Positions 1-8,665 of a DNA stretch of 64,000 nucleotides are shown in pieces. The notes below the pieces were generated by a model. The model saw only the letters and a program-made list of their open reading frames with translations. It was not told the DNA's origin and ran no database searches. Within the stretch, counting starts at the first letter, position 1. Every line of letters begins with the position of its first letter. Both the position numbers and the translations under genes were made by a program. Source of the DNA: Nitrosomonas oligotropha (GTDB lineage: Bacteria; Pseudomonadota; Gammaproteobacteria; Burkholderiales; Nitrosomonadaceae). The stretch spans positions 1 to 64,000 of the forward strand of contig NZ_FNOE01000018.1 of NCBI RefSeq assembly GCF_900106555.1, in the 5' to 3' direction.

Positions 1-248
1 CTCAATCCATCCGGTCCCCTCTGCCCATACAGCTTCCCAAAACACAGGCAGGTAGCCTCCTCTAGACTACTTAGTCACCTCACCACTGTCAAGGGATTTT
101 AGCTGACATGGTAACGTAGGAATAATTGGTATTAATCTTATCCGCTGATTTTGATTCAAAAAATCAAATTGCACCGCTTGATTCAACCACAACCTAAGCA
201 GTGCAATAGCGTAATCCGGCTTCCACCAATAAAAAGCCTGACCTCAGT

Positions 249-965
249 TTACGCTGAAGCTTCAGATGCCTTTTTGCGACGCACAAAATAGAATGCAGCG
301 CCGCCACCAGCAACTAGGACTAATACAGCAATTTCCATCACGCCAAGACCGCCGCCATGACTGCCATGACCGCCACCTTTACCAACGCCTAATGGAATTT
401 TAACGATTGTTTTGACATTGCCTGCGTCATCTTTTCTTTCCAGTTGTACTGCGTACTGACCTACTTCCTGAATATTGGCAGCTACCACAATAATTCCGGA
501 GCTATGCTTTTGAGCAGGCATATAAACAAGACCATGTTCTGCAGCAGCATGTCCTGCGTGCTCGTCATGATTCATTCCTTCGTGTCCTGCATGATCGCCG
601 GCATCCGCTGCATTTTGCTCCGCCGGTGCAGCTGGCTTGGCACCATGGCCTTCATGTCCATCCTTAACCAAGCGAACTGCCAAAGGAATTTCGCGTGCTT
701 CATGTGGTAATTCAATGGTCAAATTCACCTTGCCGGTATTTGGCAGATTCTCGCAGAATGAATGCATCGGTGGTATGCCGCCTTCCGGTACTTCGTACGC
801 GCTGAATGTCACCGGAAATTCACCGGTTTTGATCGTACAACCGCCAGCATCGTGATGACCTTCGTGAGCGAGCATTAACTGCGCATACGACGGTAGCGCT
901 ATAAAAGATGCCAATACTGCACCACCAAATTTTGCTACCCAACTACTTTTAGAAACTACCTTCAT
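249..965 (-). CDS. Histidine-rich exported protein with C-terminal membrane anchor
   Basis: I do not recognise the family. The 238-residue product starts with a signal peptide ending near SYAQ and is exported. A central stretch (about residues 100-145) is very rich in His, Gly, Ala and Glu (HEGHG, DHAGHEG, HDEHAGH) and could bind metal. Residues 35-100 and 145-195 look like beta-rich domains, with Cys at 'GGCTIK' and 'HSFCENLP' that could pair. A glycine-rich linker leads to one hydrophobic helix and a basic tail (FVRRKK), so the protein probably hangs in the periplasm from a C-terminal anchor. The gene stands alone, with its back to the glc operon. A copper or other metal role is a guess from the histidines. 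Confidence 0.75.
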   Translation of the reverse strand: MKVVSKSSWVAKFGGAVLASFIALPSYAQLMLAHEGHHDAGGCTIKTGEFPVTFSAYEVPEGGIPPMHSFCENLPNTGKVNLTIELPHEAREIPLAVRLVKDGHEGHGAKPAAPAEQNAADAGDHAGHEGMNHDEHAGHAAAEHGLVYMPAQKHSSGIIVVAANIQEVGQYAVQLERKDDAGNVKTIVKIPLGVGKGGGHGSHGGGLGVMEIAVLVLVAGGGAAFYFVRRKKASEASA

Positions 966-1097
966 ATTTTCTCCAATTGATTATCTATATGCCTGTTACT
1001 CATTTATGTATGCCCAGAAATTTCGCCCGAACAACTTAGCCAAGGATTGTATAACAAAAAATTTAGAATATTAATCGAAATGAAAACTTTTCGCCGT

Positions 1098-2345
1098 TCA
1101 GCTGCCGGATAACCGCTCATCCAGAAGCTCAATCCAGTGCTTGACTGATAATGTGGTACCGGTCTGCAAATGCATCAAACAACCGATATTCGCGGTGGCT
1201 ATCTGATCAGGTTTACCCGATTCCAGTGCTGTCACTTTATTTTTCAGCAGCTGCTGCGAAAGCTCCGGTTGTAGGATTGAATATGTGCCCGCCGAGCCGC
1301 AACACAGATGCGCATTGGGCACAGCAGTCAAATCAAAACCGGCGCTGTGCAGAATTTTCTCGACCACGCCGCGAATCTGCATGCCGTGCTGCAACGTACA
1401 GGGAGAATGAAACGACAATTTGGTCTTTCCAGCCTTAATACGCTGCTGAGCGAGCAATTGCTCAATCTTATCCAATTCCGCATGAACGATTTCGCCAATG
1501 TCTTTAGCAAGGGCCGAAACCTTAGCGGCTTTCCCGGCATAAACCAGATCATGCTGCAAAAAATGTCCGTATTCTTTCACGGTCACGCCGCAACCGCTGG
1601 CAGTGACCACAATCGCGTCGACTTCAGCCCGCTCCACCCATGGCCACCAGGCATCGATATTACGGCGCATGTAATCGAGTCCGTCCTGCTGCGCATTTAG
1701 ATGAAAAGCCACGGCCCCGCAGCACCCGGCATTCTCAGCTTTCATTAACGAAATGCCCAGATGATCCAGTACACGCGCGGTGGCGGCATTAATATTAGGC
1801 GCCAATGACGGTTGCACACACCCCTCTAACACCAGCATTTTCCGGGCATGACGCGACTCAGGCCAGGCTTTGGCGGAACTGAGTTTAGGCGGAATTTTTC
1901 TTTTTAAACTCTGCGGCAAAAACGGCCGCACAAGCTGACCTGCCTTGAACAAAGTATTAAATACCCAAGCATTGGGCAGTACTTTCCGCAATGTAAAGCG
2001 CAACACTTCCGATTGCGTGTCGCGTTTCACTTGTTGTTCAACCATAGCGCGGCCGATGTCGACCAAAGCGCCATAGCGCACACCAGACGGGCACGTCGTC
2101 TCGCACGCGCGGCACGTCAAACACCGGTCCAGGTGCAATTGGGTTTTCTGTGTAACCGGCTGTCCTTCGAGCATCTGTTTCATCAAATAAATACGCCCGC
2201 GCGGACTATCCAGCTCATCGCCCAGAATCTGATACGTCGGACAGGTTGCCAAGCAGAAACCGCAATGCACGCAACTGCGCAAAATGGCATCGGCTTCCTG
2301 CCCTTGTGGAGAATTTTTTATAAAATCAGCAAGCTTGGTTTGCAT
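1098..2345 (-). CDS. glcF: Glycolate oxidase iron-sulfur subunit GlcF
   Basis: Iron-sulfur subunit of glycolate dehydrogenase, which oxidises glycolate to glyoxylate and passes electrons to the quinone pool. The 415-residue product has two ferredoxin-type 4Fe-4S motifs near the N-terminus (CVHCGFCLATCP and CLTCRACETTCP) and two CCG domains (GCCGAVAF and CCGSAGTY), as in the family. It is the last gene of the operon glxR-glcD-glcE-glcF. Its ATG directly follows the glcE stop codon with no spacer, so translation is probably coupled. Confidence 0.95.
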   Translation of the reverse strand: MQTKLADFIKNSPQGQEADAILRSCVHCGFCLATCPTYQILGDELDSPRGRIYLMKQMLEGQPVTQKTQLHLDRCLTCRACETTCPSGVRYGALVDIGRAMVEQQVKRDTQSEVLRFTLRKVLPNAWVFNTLFKAGQLVRPFLPQSLKRKIPPKLSSAKAWPESRHARKMLVLEGCVQPSLAPNINAATARVLDHLGISLMKAENAGCCGAVAFHLNAQQDGLDYMRRNIDAWWPWVERAEVDAIVVTASGCGVTVKEYGHFLQHDLVYAGKAAKVSALAKDIGEIVHAELDKIEQLLAQQRIKAGKTKLSFHSPCTLQHGMQIRGVVEKILHSAGFDLTAVPNAHLCCGSAGTYSILQPELSQQLLKNKVTALESGKPDQIATANIGCLMHLQTGTTLSVKHWIELLDERLSGS

Positions 2346-3419
2346 TTAAATCTCGGAATAGAGTCGCCCGGGATTGAGAATCCCTGATGGATCAAATTTT
2401 TCTTTCAGCGCGCGATGGATTTTCATCATGCCGGAAGGTAAAGGATGGAATACGGAAATACCTGATTTATTATGACGAAACAACGTGGCATGACCGCCTG
2501 CCTCTTTCGCGGCGGCACGAATAGCTTCCGCGTCTTCTCCGTCATCAGTACTCAGCCAGCGCAAGCCGCCATTCCATTCCAGCAACTGTCTCCCTGCCAA
2601 CAATAAAGACGGCGTTGTTGATTTGATCGATAAACGCCACAGCGGTTTGTCCGGCTGAAAAAAGCCATGCGTATGTTCTCTCACCGATCGCCAAAAAACC
2701 ATATCATCCACCAGCGTTTCTCCGCCCAATTTCACTTGGGCCGCGCGCACTGCCGGTTCGGCGCCGGAAAGTCTGACAAATAATTGGCCATCGGCAAAAC
2801 ACGTTGCAGAAACCGGCAACGGTTTGCCAGCCCATTGGTTCATTTTCTCAATTGCAGCCGCTTCATCCATAGCCATGCATAGCGTCGTTTCAATCGCCGG
2901 TTTGGGCAAAACTTTCAGCGAAACTTCGAGCAAAACACCCAGCGTGCCCATCGATCCCGCCATCAACCGGGAAACATCGTAACCGGCGACATTTTTCATC
3001 ACCTGTCCGCCAAAATGCAAATCCTCGCCTTTCCCATCAAGCAACCGCACACCCAACACGAAATCACGCACACTACCGGCCGCAGCACGGCGCGGACCGG
3101 ATAGCCCCGCAGCAACGCAGCCCCCCAGCGTGGCAGCCGAACCGAAATGCGGTGGTTCGAATGCCAGCATCTGGCCATGTCGATCAAGCTCGACTTCCAG
3201 ATCGGCCAGCCGCGTTCCGGCGCGTGCGGTAATCACCAGCTCGGTCGGTTCGTAATCCACGATGCCGTTGTAATCGGTCATATCCAGCAACGTGCTGTTT
3301 TGTTCTGCTGCCGGATTACCGTAAAAGTCCTTGGTGCCGCCGCCGCGTATTCGCAGCGGGGTTTTGGACTCAGCCGCAGCGCGAATAACTGCCTGGTATT
3401 GATCAATCGTGGTTTGCAT
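2346..3419 (-). CDS. glcE: Glycolate oxidase FAD-binding subunit GlcE
   Basis: FAD-binding subunit of glycolate dehydrogenase. The 357-residue protein has the PCMH-type FAD-binding fold: LRIRGGGTKDFYG near the N-terminus, then GSAATLGGCVAAGLSGPRR and MKNVAGYDVSRLMAGSMGTLG. A longer reading from 3494 is open, but its extra 25 residues overlap glcD and do not look like family sequence. The ATG at 3419, five bases after the glcD stop, gives the normal N-terminus MQTTIDQY. It sits between glcD and glcF in one transcription unit. Confidence 0.93.
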   Translation of the reverse strand: MQTTIDQYQAVIRAAAESKTPLRIRGGGTKDFYGNPAAEQNSTLLDMTDYNGIVDYEPTELVITARAGTRLADLEVELDRHGQMLAFEPPHFGSAATLGGCVAAGLSGPRRAAAGSVRDFVLGVRLLDGKGEDLHFGGQVMKNVAGYDVSRLMAGSMGTLGVLLEVSLKVLPKPAIETTLCMAMDEAAAIEKMNQWAGKPLPVSATCFADGQLFVRLSGAEPAVRAAQVKLGGETLVDDMVFWRSVREHTHGFFQPDKPLWRLSIKSTTPSLLLAGRQLLEWNGGLRWLSTDDGEDAEAIRAAAKEAGGHATLFRHNKSGISVFHPLPSGMMKIHRALKEKFDPSGILNPGRLYSEI

Positions 3420-3424
3420 GGCAT

Positions 3425-4879
3425 TCAAAAGCGCGGCAATTCTGCAAATTTTTGCTCGCCGCGATGCACATGCATCGCGCCCATTTCCGCGCAACGGTGT
3501 AATTCAGGCACAGCCTTGCCCGGATTGAGCAAACCCGCCGGATCGAACGCCGCTTTCACGGCATGGAACATGGCCAGTTCTCCGGCTCCGAATTGTGAAC
3601 ACATCTGATTGATTTTCTCCATCCCCACGCCATGCTCTCCGGTGATCGTGCCACCGGCATGAATGCACATTTCCAGTATCTTGCCGCCGAATTCCTCGGT
3701 TCTTTCCAACTCGCCCGGTTTGTTCGCATCGTACAAAATCAGCGGATGCAAGTTGCCGTCCCCGGCATGAAACACATTCATGCAGCGCAATCCATATTCC
3801 TGTGAAAGTTCTTCGATGCCGCGCAGCACATCGGCCAGACGCTTACGCGGAATGGTGCCGTCCATGCAGTAATAATCCGGCGAAACCCGGCCCGCTACGG
3901 GAAACGCTGCTTTACGGCCGGCCCAGAACTTAAGCCGCTCGGCTTCATTATTCGACGTACTGATGTTGGTCGCGCCGCTTTGCTGCATGATGGCATGAAT
4001 CCGCCGGATTTCATCCGCCACTTCCTCGGTGCTGCCGTCCGATTCGCATAATAAAATCGCCTCGGCATTCAAATCATAACCGGCATGCAGAAATTCCTCT
4101 ACCGCATGGATCGTAATCTTATCCATCATTTCCATACCGGCGGGAATAATGCCCGCGCCGATGACACTCGCCACCGCACTGCCCGCTTTCTGCACATCGT
4201 CGAACGCCGCCATCACCAATTGCGCTTTTTCCGGTTTGGGAATCAGCTTGACGGTAATCTCCGTAACGATACCCAGCATGCCCTCGGAACCGGTCATCAG
4301 CGCCAGCAAATCATAGCCCGCGCTATCCAGGCTATCGCCGCCGATCTCCAGGCACTCGCCGTCGATGGTCAGCACCCGCAATTTGAGAATATTATGCACG
4401 GTCAGGCCGTATTTCAGGCAATGCACTCCACCGGAATTTTCCGCGACGTTGCCGCCGATCGAACAGGCGATTTGCGACGAAGGATCGGGCGCGTAATACA
4501 AACCATACGGCGCCGCCGCTTCGCTAATCGCCAGATTGCGCACACCGGGCTGCACGCGCGCGGTACGTGCCAGCGGATCGATGGCGATAATCTGTTTCAG
4601 TTTCGCCAGTGACAGCAAAACACCTTGCGCGTGCGGCAGCGCGCCGCCCGATAAGCCGGTACCCGCGCCGCGCGCCACCACTGGCGTTTGAGTCGCATAG
4701 CAAAGCTGCAAAATTTTGACGATTTGCTCTTCCGTTTGCGGCAACACCACGATCATCGGCAATTGCCGGTACGCGGACAAACCGTCGCATTCGTACGGTT
4801 TCAAATCCTCGGTTTCATGCAACACCGCGTCAGGCGGCAAAAAAGACCGTAGTTGATTGACAAGTTGTTGAGCAGACAT
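3425..4879 (-). CDS. glcD: Glycolate oxidase catalytic FAD subunit GlcD
   Basis: Flavin subunit that oxidises glycolate. From the ATG at 4879 the product is 484 residues, normal for GlcD; a longer reading from 4939 runs through the end of the upstream reductase gene and is unlikely. The N-terminal FAD_binding_4 domain shows VVARGAGTGLSGGALP and GGNVAENSGGVHCLKYG. The C-terminal FAD-oxidase domain carries FHAGDGNLHP and GEHGVGMEK, with histidines typical of the D-lactate/glycolate family. It starts four bases after the glxR stop and ends five bases before glcE. Confidence 0.95.
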   Translation of the reverse strand: MSAQQLVNQLRSFLPPDAVLHETEDLKPYECDGLSAYRQLPMIVVLPQTEEQIVKILQLCYATQTPVVARGAGTGLSGGALPHAQGVLLSLAKLKQIIAIDPLARTARVQPGVRNLAISEAAAPYGLYYAPDPSSQIACSIGGNVAENSGGVHCLKYGLTVHNILKLRVLTIDGECLEIGGDSLDSAGYDLLALMTGSEGMLGIVTEITVKLIPKPEKAQLVMAAFDDVQKAGSAVASVIGAGIIPAGMEMMDKITIHAVEEFLHAGYDLNAEAILLCESDGSTEEVADEIRRIHAIMQQSGATNISTSNNEAERLKFWAGRKAAFPVAGRVSPDYYCMDGTIPRKRLADVLRGIEELSQEYGLRCMNVFHAGDGNLHPLILYDANKPGELERTEEFGGKILEMCIHAGGTITGEHGVGMEKINQMCSQFGAGELAMFHAVKAAFDPAGLLNPGKAVPELHRCAEMGAMHVHRGEQKFAELPRF

Positions 4880-4883
4880 ACGA

Positions 4884-5798
4884 TTATTCTGAGTGTTTTT
4901 TAATTTCGTGGTTGGCCAGTTTTTCCAGCATTTTAACAATGGCGGAATTATCCCATGTTGCGCCGCCGTGCGCGAGACAAGCGGAAAACAATTCGCGCAC
5001 CGCCGCCGTTGTCGGCAGACTCACGCCCAATTCGGCGGCGCTTTGCAACGCAATATTCAAATCTTTATGGTGCAACTCGATGCGAAATCCCGGCTCAAAA
5101 CGCCGTTCGATCATGCGTTGGCCATGCACTTCTAGCGCCTTCGATGCGGCAAACCCGCCCAGCAACGCTTGCCGCACCTTGGCCGGATCGACGCCGGCCT
5201 TGGACGCGAACAGCAACGCTTCGGCCACCGCTTCGATCGCCGACGACACCACGATCTGATTGGCAACCTTGCACACCTGCCCGGCGCCGACATCGCCGAT
5301 ATGCGTCACCGTTTTGCCCATCAACTCCAGCACCGGTTTGATGGTTTCAAATCCCGCCGCGCTCGCACCCACCATAATCGTCAACGTGGCATTCTGTGCC
5401 CCCACATCGCCGCCGGAAACCGGCGCATCGACATAATCGTGCCCGAGTGCATTCAGCCGCACGGCAAATTCGCGCGTCGCTAGCGGCGAAATCGAACTCA
5501 TGTCGACGATGATTCGCTTCCGATCGGGATCGGCTTGCAACCCCTCGGTCACACCGTCTTCGCCAAACAGCACCTTCTCCACATCCGGCGTATCCGGCAG
5601 CATGGTAATAATCAAATCCGCATGCTGCGCAACCTTTTTGGGCGACGATACCGCACTGCCGCCCAGCTCGACCAACTCCGCCGGTACACCGCTGCGCGAG
5701 TGCAAAAACAGACGGTGCCCGCCTTTGATCAAATGCCCCGCCATGGGCTTGCCCATGATGCCGAGGCCGATGAAACCGATAGTGGTCATAGTTGTCAT
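4884..5798 (-). CDS. glxR: 2-hydroxy-3-oxopropionate (tartronate semialdehyde) reductase
   Basis: Beta-hydroxyacid dehydrogenase that reduces tartronate semialdehyde to glycerate with NAD(P)H. The 304-residue protein opens with the Rossmann motif GFIGLGIMGKPMAGHL, has the substrate-binding DAPVSGGDVGAQ and the catalytic-lysine region GQVCKVANQ. It is the first gene of the glycolate operon. Together they suggest glycolate to glyoxylate (GlcDEF), glyoxylate carboligase encoded elsewhere, then this reductase: the glycerate pathway that recycles 2-phosphoglycolate in autotrophs. 3-Hydroxyisobutyrate dehydrogenase is the main alternative, but the neighbours argue for GlxR. Met-4 (5789) is another possible start. 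Confidence 0.88.
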   Translation of the reverse strand: MTTMTTIGFIGLGIMGKPMAGHLIKGGHRLFLHSRSGVPAELVELGGSAVSSPKKVAQHADLIITMLPDTPDVEKVLFGEDGVTEGLQADPDRKRIIVDMSSISPLATREFAVRLNALGHDYVDAPVSGGDVGAQNATLTIMVGASAAGFETIKPVLELMGKTVTHIGDVGAGQVCKVANQIVVSSAIEAVAEALLFASKAGVDPAKVRQALLGGFAASKALEVHGQRMIERRFEPGFRIELHHKDLNIALQSAAELGVSLPTTAAVRELFSACLAHGGATWDNSAIVKMLEKLANHEIKKHSE

Positions 5799-5919
5799 TT
5801 TTTATTTAAGAAATTCCGCATGATGGTGGATGAAGCTACGCTCATCCACCCTACAAATCCAAACCCAATAAACCAAAACCCGCAGGGACTCCGCCCCTGC
5901 ATCCCGCAAATATCAAAGA

Positions 5920-7155
5920 TCAAAAATCTTTGGCGATGCGAAAACCGAAGATGTCGTATGCATCATCGGGTTTAAATCCAAGACGGATGGTCGACCGCAG
6001 ACCCTGCGATTCATTGACACACGATCCGCCTCGCACTATCCGGCGATTACAATCGCTGCCATCTCTTTTCAGCCACACCGAGCCATCTGCTGGTGCACCA
6101 CTATAGTTATCATGCCAGCAATCCTGCACCCATTCCCACACATTCCCTGCGGTATCATACAATCCGAATGCATTCGCCTTGAACGATCCCACTGGCGCGG
6201 TTTGTTGGTTATCCCATTGACTGCCGCAGCCATCGCATACTGCATTATTTTTGCCGATATCATCGCCCCACCAATAGCGGGTTTGCGTGCCGGCACGTGC
6301 GGCGTATTCCCATTCCGCCTCCGTCGGTAGCCGGTATTGCTTACCGGTTTGCTTGGATAACCATTGCACATAGTCATGCGCATCGTGCCAGGACACATTA
6401 ATCACCGGCCGTTTGCTTCGTCCCCAGCCATGATCATCCGGCAATGTGCGCTGAGTCGCTTTGGCAAACGCATCGTATTCATCGAACGTTACCGGGTATT
6501 TGCCGATTTCAAACTCGTAACCGATGGTAACCTCATGAATCGGTCGTTCACCTGGGTAATCATCAGATCCCATCAGAAATTTTCCTGCAGGAATACGCAC
6601 CATTTCGGGTTCGAAAGGCAATCTTGCTTCTGGCAGTTTTACTTCCAGTGATTGTGCAATATCAGTAACACTAGATGACTTAGAAGTTGCATTGGCTTGC
6701 AAATCTTTTTCCAAAACGCGAATGAGTTTATTAACATCCTCATGAAATCGCCGGTCGTTGATTTCATGCGCTTGCCGCCGCGCTATCGCCGCCAAGCTTC
6801 CTGGCAGTCGTGACGAATTGGGCACATTGGCACCACCCACCAGTAGCGGGATCAAGCGGATCTTGCGTGCCAGCAAAGCTTCGATTTCCAGCCGCACCCA
6901 ATCTTCGGGATTATCCAAGCGCCGTTGCCCGTTGGCATCGGTAATATCCAGCCACTGTTTGCCGATCAACGCCACAGCAACCTGCACCGCTTTCAGTTTT
7001 TCCTGAATGACTTCGACGAAATCTTCACCCGGTTCGATCTGATCGATGTCCATGAACACATGGTCATGGCCGAAATGACCAGCCAGCCGGTCATACAACC
7101 AGCCTGCGTACCCTCCGTTATCGTCGCGGCGGTAATTGATGAAAATTTTGGCCAT
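5920..7155 (-). CDS. TIR domain protein fused to a formylglycine-generating-enzyme-like (SUMF1) domain
   Basis: The 411-residue protein begins with a TIR domain (about 1-150): MAKIFINYRRDD, FMDIDQIEPG, and DWVRLEIEALL, a WxxxE stretch like that carrying the catalytic glutamate of NAD-consuming TIRs. A linker with coiled-coil tendency leads to an FGE/sulfatase-modifying-factor domain (about 205-411): GKFLMGSDD, PVINVSWHDAHDYVQWL, LPTEAEWEYAARAG, GNVWEWVQD, RIVRGGS and IFGFRIAKDF. Such FGE folds are C-type-lectin-like and often bind ligands rather than modify sulfatases. The start at 7155 gives a clean TIR N-terminus; an upstream reading to 7245 adds an unlikely 30 residues. It stands alone. 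A role in defence or signalling is inferred from TIR fusions in general. Confidence 0.85.
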   Translation of the reverse strand: MAKIFINYRRDDNGGYAGWLYDRLAGHFGHDHVFMDIDQIEPGEDFVEVIQEKLKAVQVAVALIGKQWLDITDANGQRRLDNPEDWVRLEIEALLARKIRLIPLLVGGANVPNSSRLPGSLAAIARRQAHEINDRRFHEDVNKLIRVLEKDLQANATSKSSSVTDIAQSLEVKLPEARLPFEPEMVRIPAGKFLMGSDDYPGERPIHEVTIGYEFEIGKYPVTFDEYDAFAKATQRTLPDDHGWGRSKRPVINVSWHDAHDYVQWLSKQTGKQYRLPTEAEWEYAARAGTQTRYWWGDDIGKNNAVCDGCGSQWDNQQTAPVGSFKANAFGLYDTAGNVWEWVQDCWHDNYSGAPADGSVWLKRDGSDCNRRIVRGGSCVNESQGLRSTIRLGFKPDDAYDIFGFRIAKDF

Positions 7156-7425
7156 GAAGCGGAGTGATCGAATGTTGTTTTTCAAACCGGCAATCATACT
7201 GGCAATCGATTTTGCCGGGCAAAAAATGTGCGGATGACAATTCAAAATTACTGCATGAATTTACAGTTCTGGCAGCGATCAGCGTATTCCCAGACTCTCA
7301 TTAGATACTTTAAATTGCAGTAGAAATACCCTGATTTGACATGATTAATGGTTGTGCCATCGTGAGAAATCTTGTAAATTGACTGTCATCGATCACATCG
7401 AATCTTTATGATCTTGTTGATTCTT

Positions 7426-8595
7426 ATGAATAAAAAATCAATATCGCTACTCCGCAGCGGCTTCGTCCTCGGCTTTTGCGCCGGTCTTTTTCTGTTGAGC
7501 GGTTGCCAGTCGCTACCGACGCAACAAGTGGCTGTACCGGCGCCGGTGGTCAAGCCTTTACCTATTCCGGTCGCCAGTCACGAATTCAGTTTTGATGCTG
7601 CACGCAACGATGTCGTCGGCACCTTGCAAGTGGTCACGGCCGGTAAAGATGACACGTTGTCTGACATCGCACGGCGCTTCAATCTGGGTTACGAAGAAAT
7701 CGTCAGCGCCAATCCCGGTGTCGATCCGTGGCTGCCGAAAGCGGGCACGAAGATCATCATTCCCACGCAATTCGTGCTGCCGGATGCGCCGCGCCAAGGC
7801 ATTGTCATCAATCTTGCTGCGATGCGGCTGTTTTATTACCCCAAAACCAAGCCCGGCAAACCACAGCGGGTAATCACGCATCCGGTCGGCATCGGCCGGG
7901 TGGAATGGAAAACACCCGTGGGGATGACACGCGTCGCTTCGAAAGTCGAAAATCCGAGCTGGATTCCAACACCTTCGATCCGCCGCGAGCACGCCAAAAA
8001 TGGCGACCCGTTACCGGCCGTGGTGCCGCCCGGGCCGGATAATCCGATGGGTACGCATGTATTGAAACTCGATTGGCCGAGCTACGCCATTCACGGTACC
8101 GATAAGCCGCCCAGCATCGGCCTGCGCGGAAGCCACGGTTGCCTGCGCATGTACCCGGAAGATATTGTGTACATCTACCAGAATGTCCCCGTCGGCACGC
8201 CGGTTCGCATCGTCAATCAACCGCGCTTGCTCGGCTGGCGCGATAACAAGCTGTATCTGCAAGCGTATTCCATCTTGGAAGATGACAAACGCAATCACGC
8301 CAACCTGTTCAAGAAATCATTGACCACCGTGCGCGCGACACCGAAAGGAAAACGCGATGGGCGGCGTCAGGCCAAGATCAATCAAGCGCTGCTGGATGAA
8401 ACGATCCGCACGCCCCGCGCCACCGCCACGCCGATCACCCAGCCGCAGTTGACGCTGCAAGCCTATCTGGATCGCGCCACGCGGGTGCAGAACACCCTAC
8501 CGTTCAATGCCACTTGGGATGGCGACATGAGCAGGCAGCTTTCGGCAAACGATGTATTGGAAATGGCGAACGAGGAATCCACCCGGGTTCGATAG
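7426..8595 (+). CDS. LysM-containing L,D-transpeptidase lipoprotein (YkuD family)
   Basis: Cell-wall enzyme that forms 3-3 peptidoglycan cross-links or attaches proteins to peptidoglycan. The start at 7426 (MNKKSISLL) gives a lipoprotein signal with lipobox LLSGC; an ATG at 7408 is also in frame. A LysM domain follows at about residues 60-105 (GKDDTLSDIARRFNLGYEEI ending in IIIPT). The YkuD domain has IHGTDKPPSIGLRGSHGCLRM, with the catalytic Cys in SHGC. The last ~100 residues are a basic, low-complexity tail. It resembles the ErfK/YbiS/YnhG group. Without a lysine after the lipobox Cys (C-Q-S), outer-membrane attachment is expected. Confidence 0.92.
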   Translation: MNKKSISLLRSGFVLGFCAGLFLLSGCQSLPTQQVAVPAPVVKPLPIPVASHEFSFDAARNDVVGTLQVVTAGKDDTLSDIARRFNLGYEEIVSANPGVDPWLPKAGTKIIIPTQFVLPDAPRQGIVINLAAMRLFYYPKTKPGKPQRVITHPVGIGRVEWKTPVGMTRVASKVENPSWIPTPSIRREHAKNGDPLPAVVPPGPDNPMGTHVLKLDWPSYAIHGTDKPPSIGLRGSHGCLRMYPEDIVYIYQNVPVGTPVRIVNQPRLLGWRDNKLYLQAYSILEDDKRNHANLFKKSLTTVRATPKGKRDGRRQAKINQALLDETIRTPRATATPITQPQLTLQAYLDRATRVQNTLPFNATWDGDMSRQLSANDVLEMANEESTRVR

Positions 8596-8665
8596 CAACA
8601 GCCCCCATCCCCCGTAAATCACACGTTAAACAGCAGAGGCGATACCGCCCCCGATTCTGTCACCC

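Noticed and set aside
1-248. Possible gene or tRNA at the window's left edge
   Set aside because: No open frame with a sensible start and no tRNA-like arm; a short inverted repeat TTTGATT / AATCAAA (150-168) is A/T-rich and unconvincing as terminator or FNR box.
4085-4612. Open frame of 175 codons opposite glcD
   Set aside because: It lies wholly inside a well-supported gene and shows no family features; high-GC genes often leave such frames.
5920-7155. Diversity-generating retroelement with the TIR-FGE gene as target
   Set aside because: No reverse transcriptase or template repeat is visible in the window; only the fold is suggestive.
7246-7425. Sigma-70 promoter (TTGACA near 7338) before the transpeptidase
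   Set aside because: TTGACA is present, but no reasonable -10 lies 16-18 bases downstream.
7558-7992. Open frame of 144 codons opposite the L,D-transpeptidase gene
   Set aside because: Inside a gene with clear domains; amino-acid make-up looks random.
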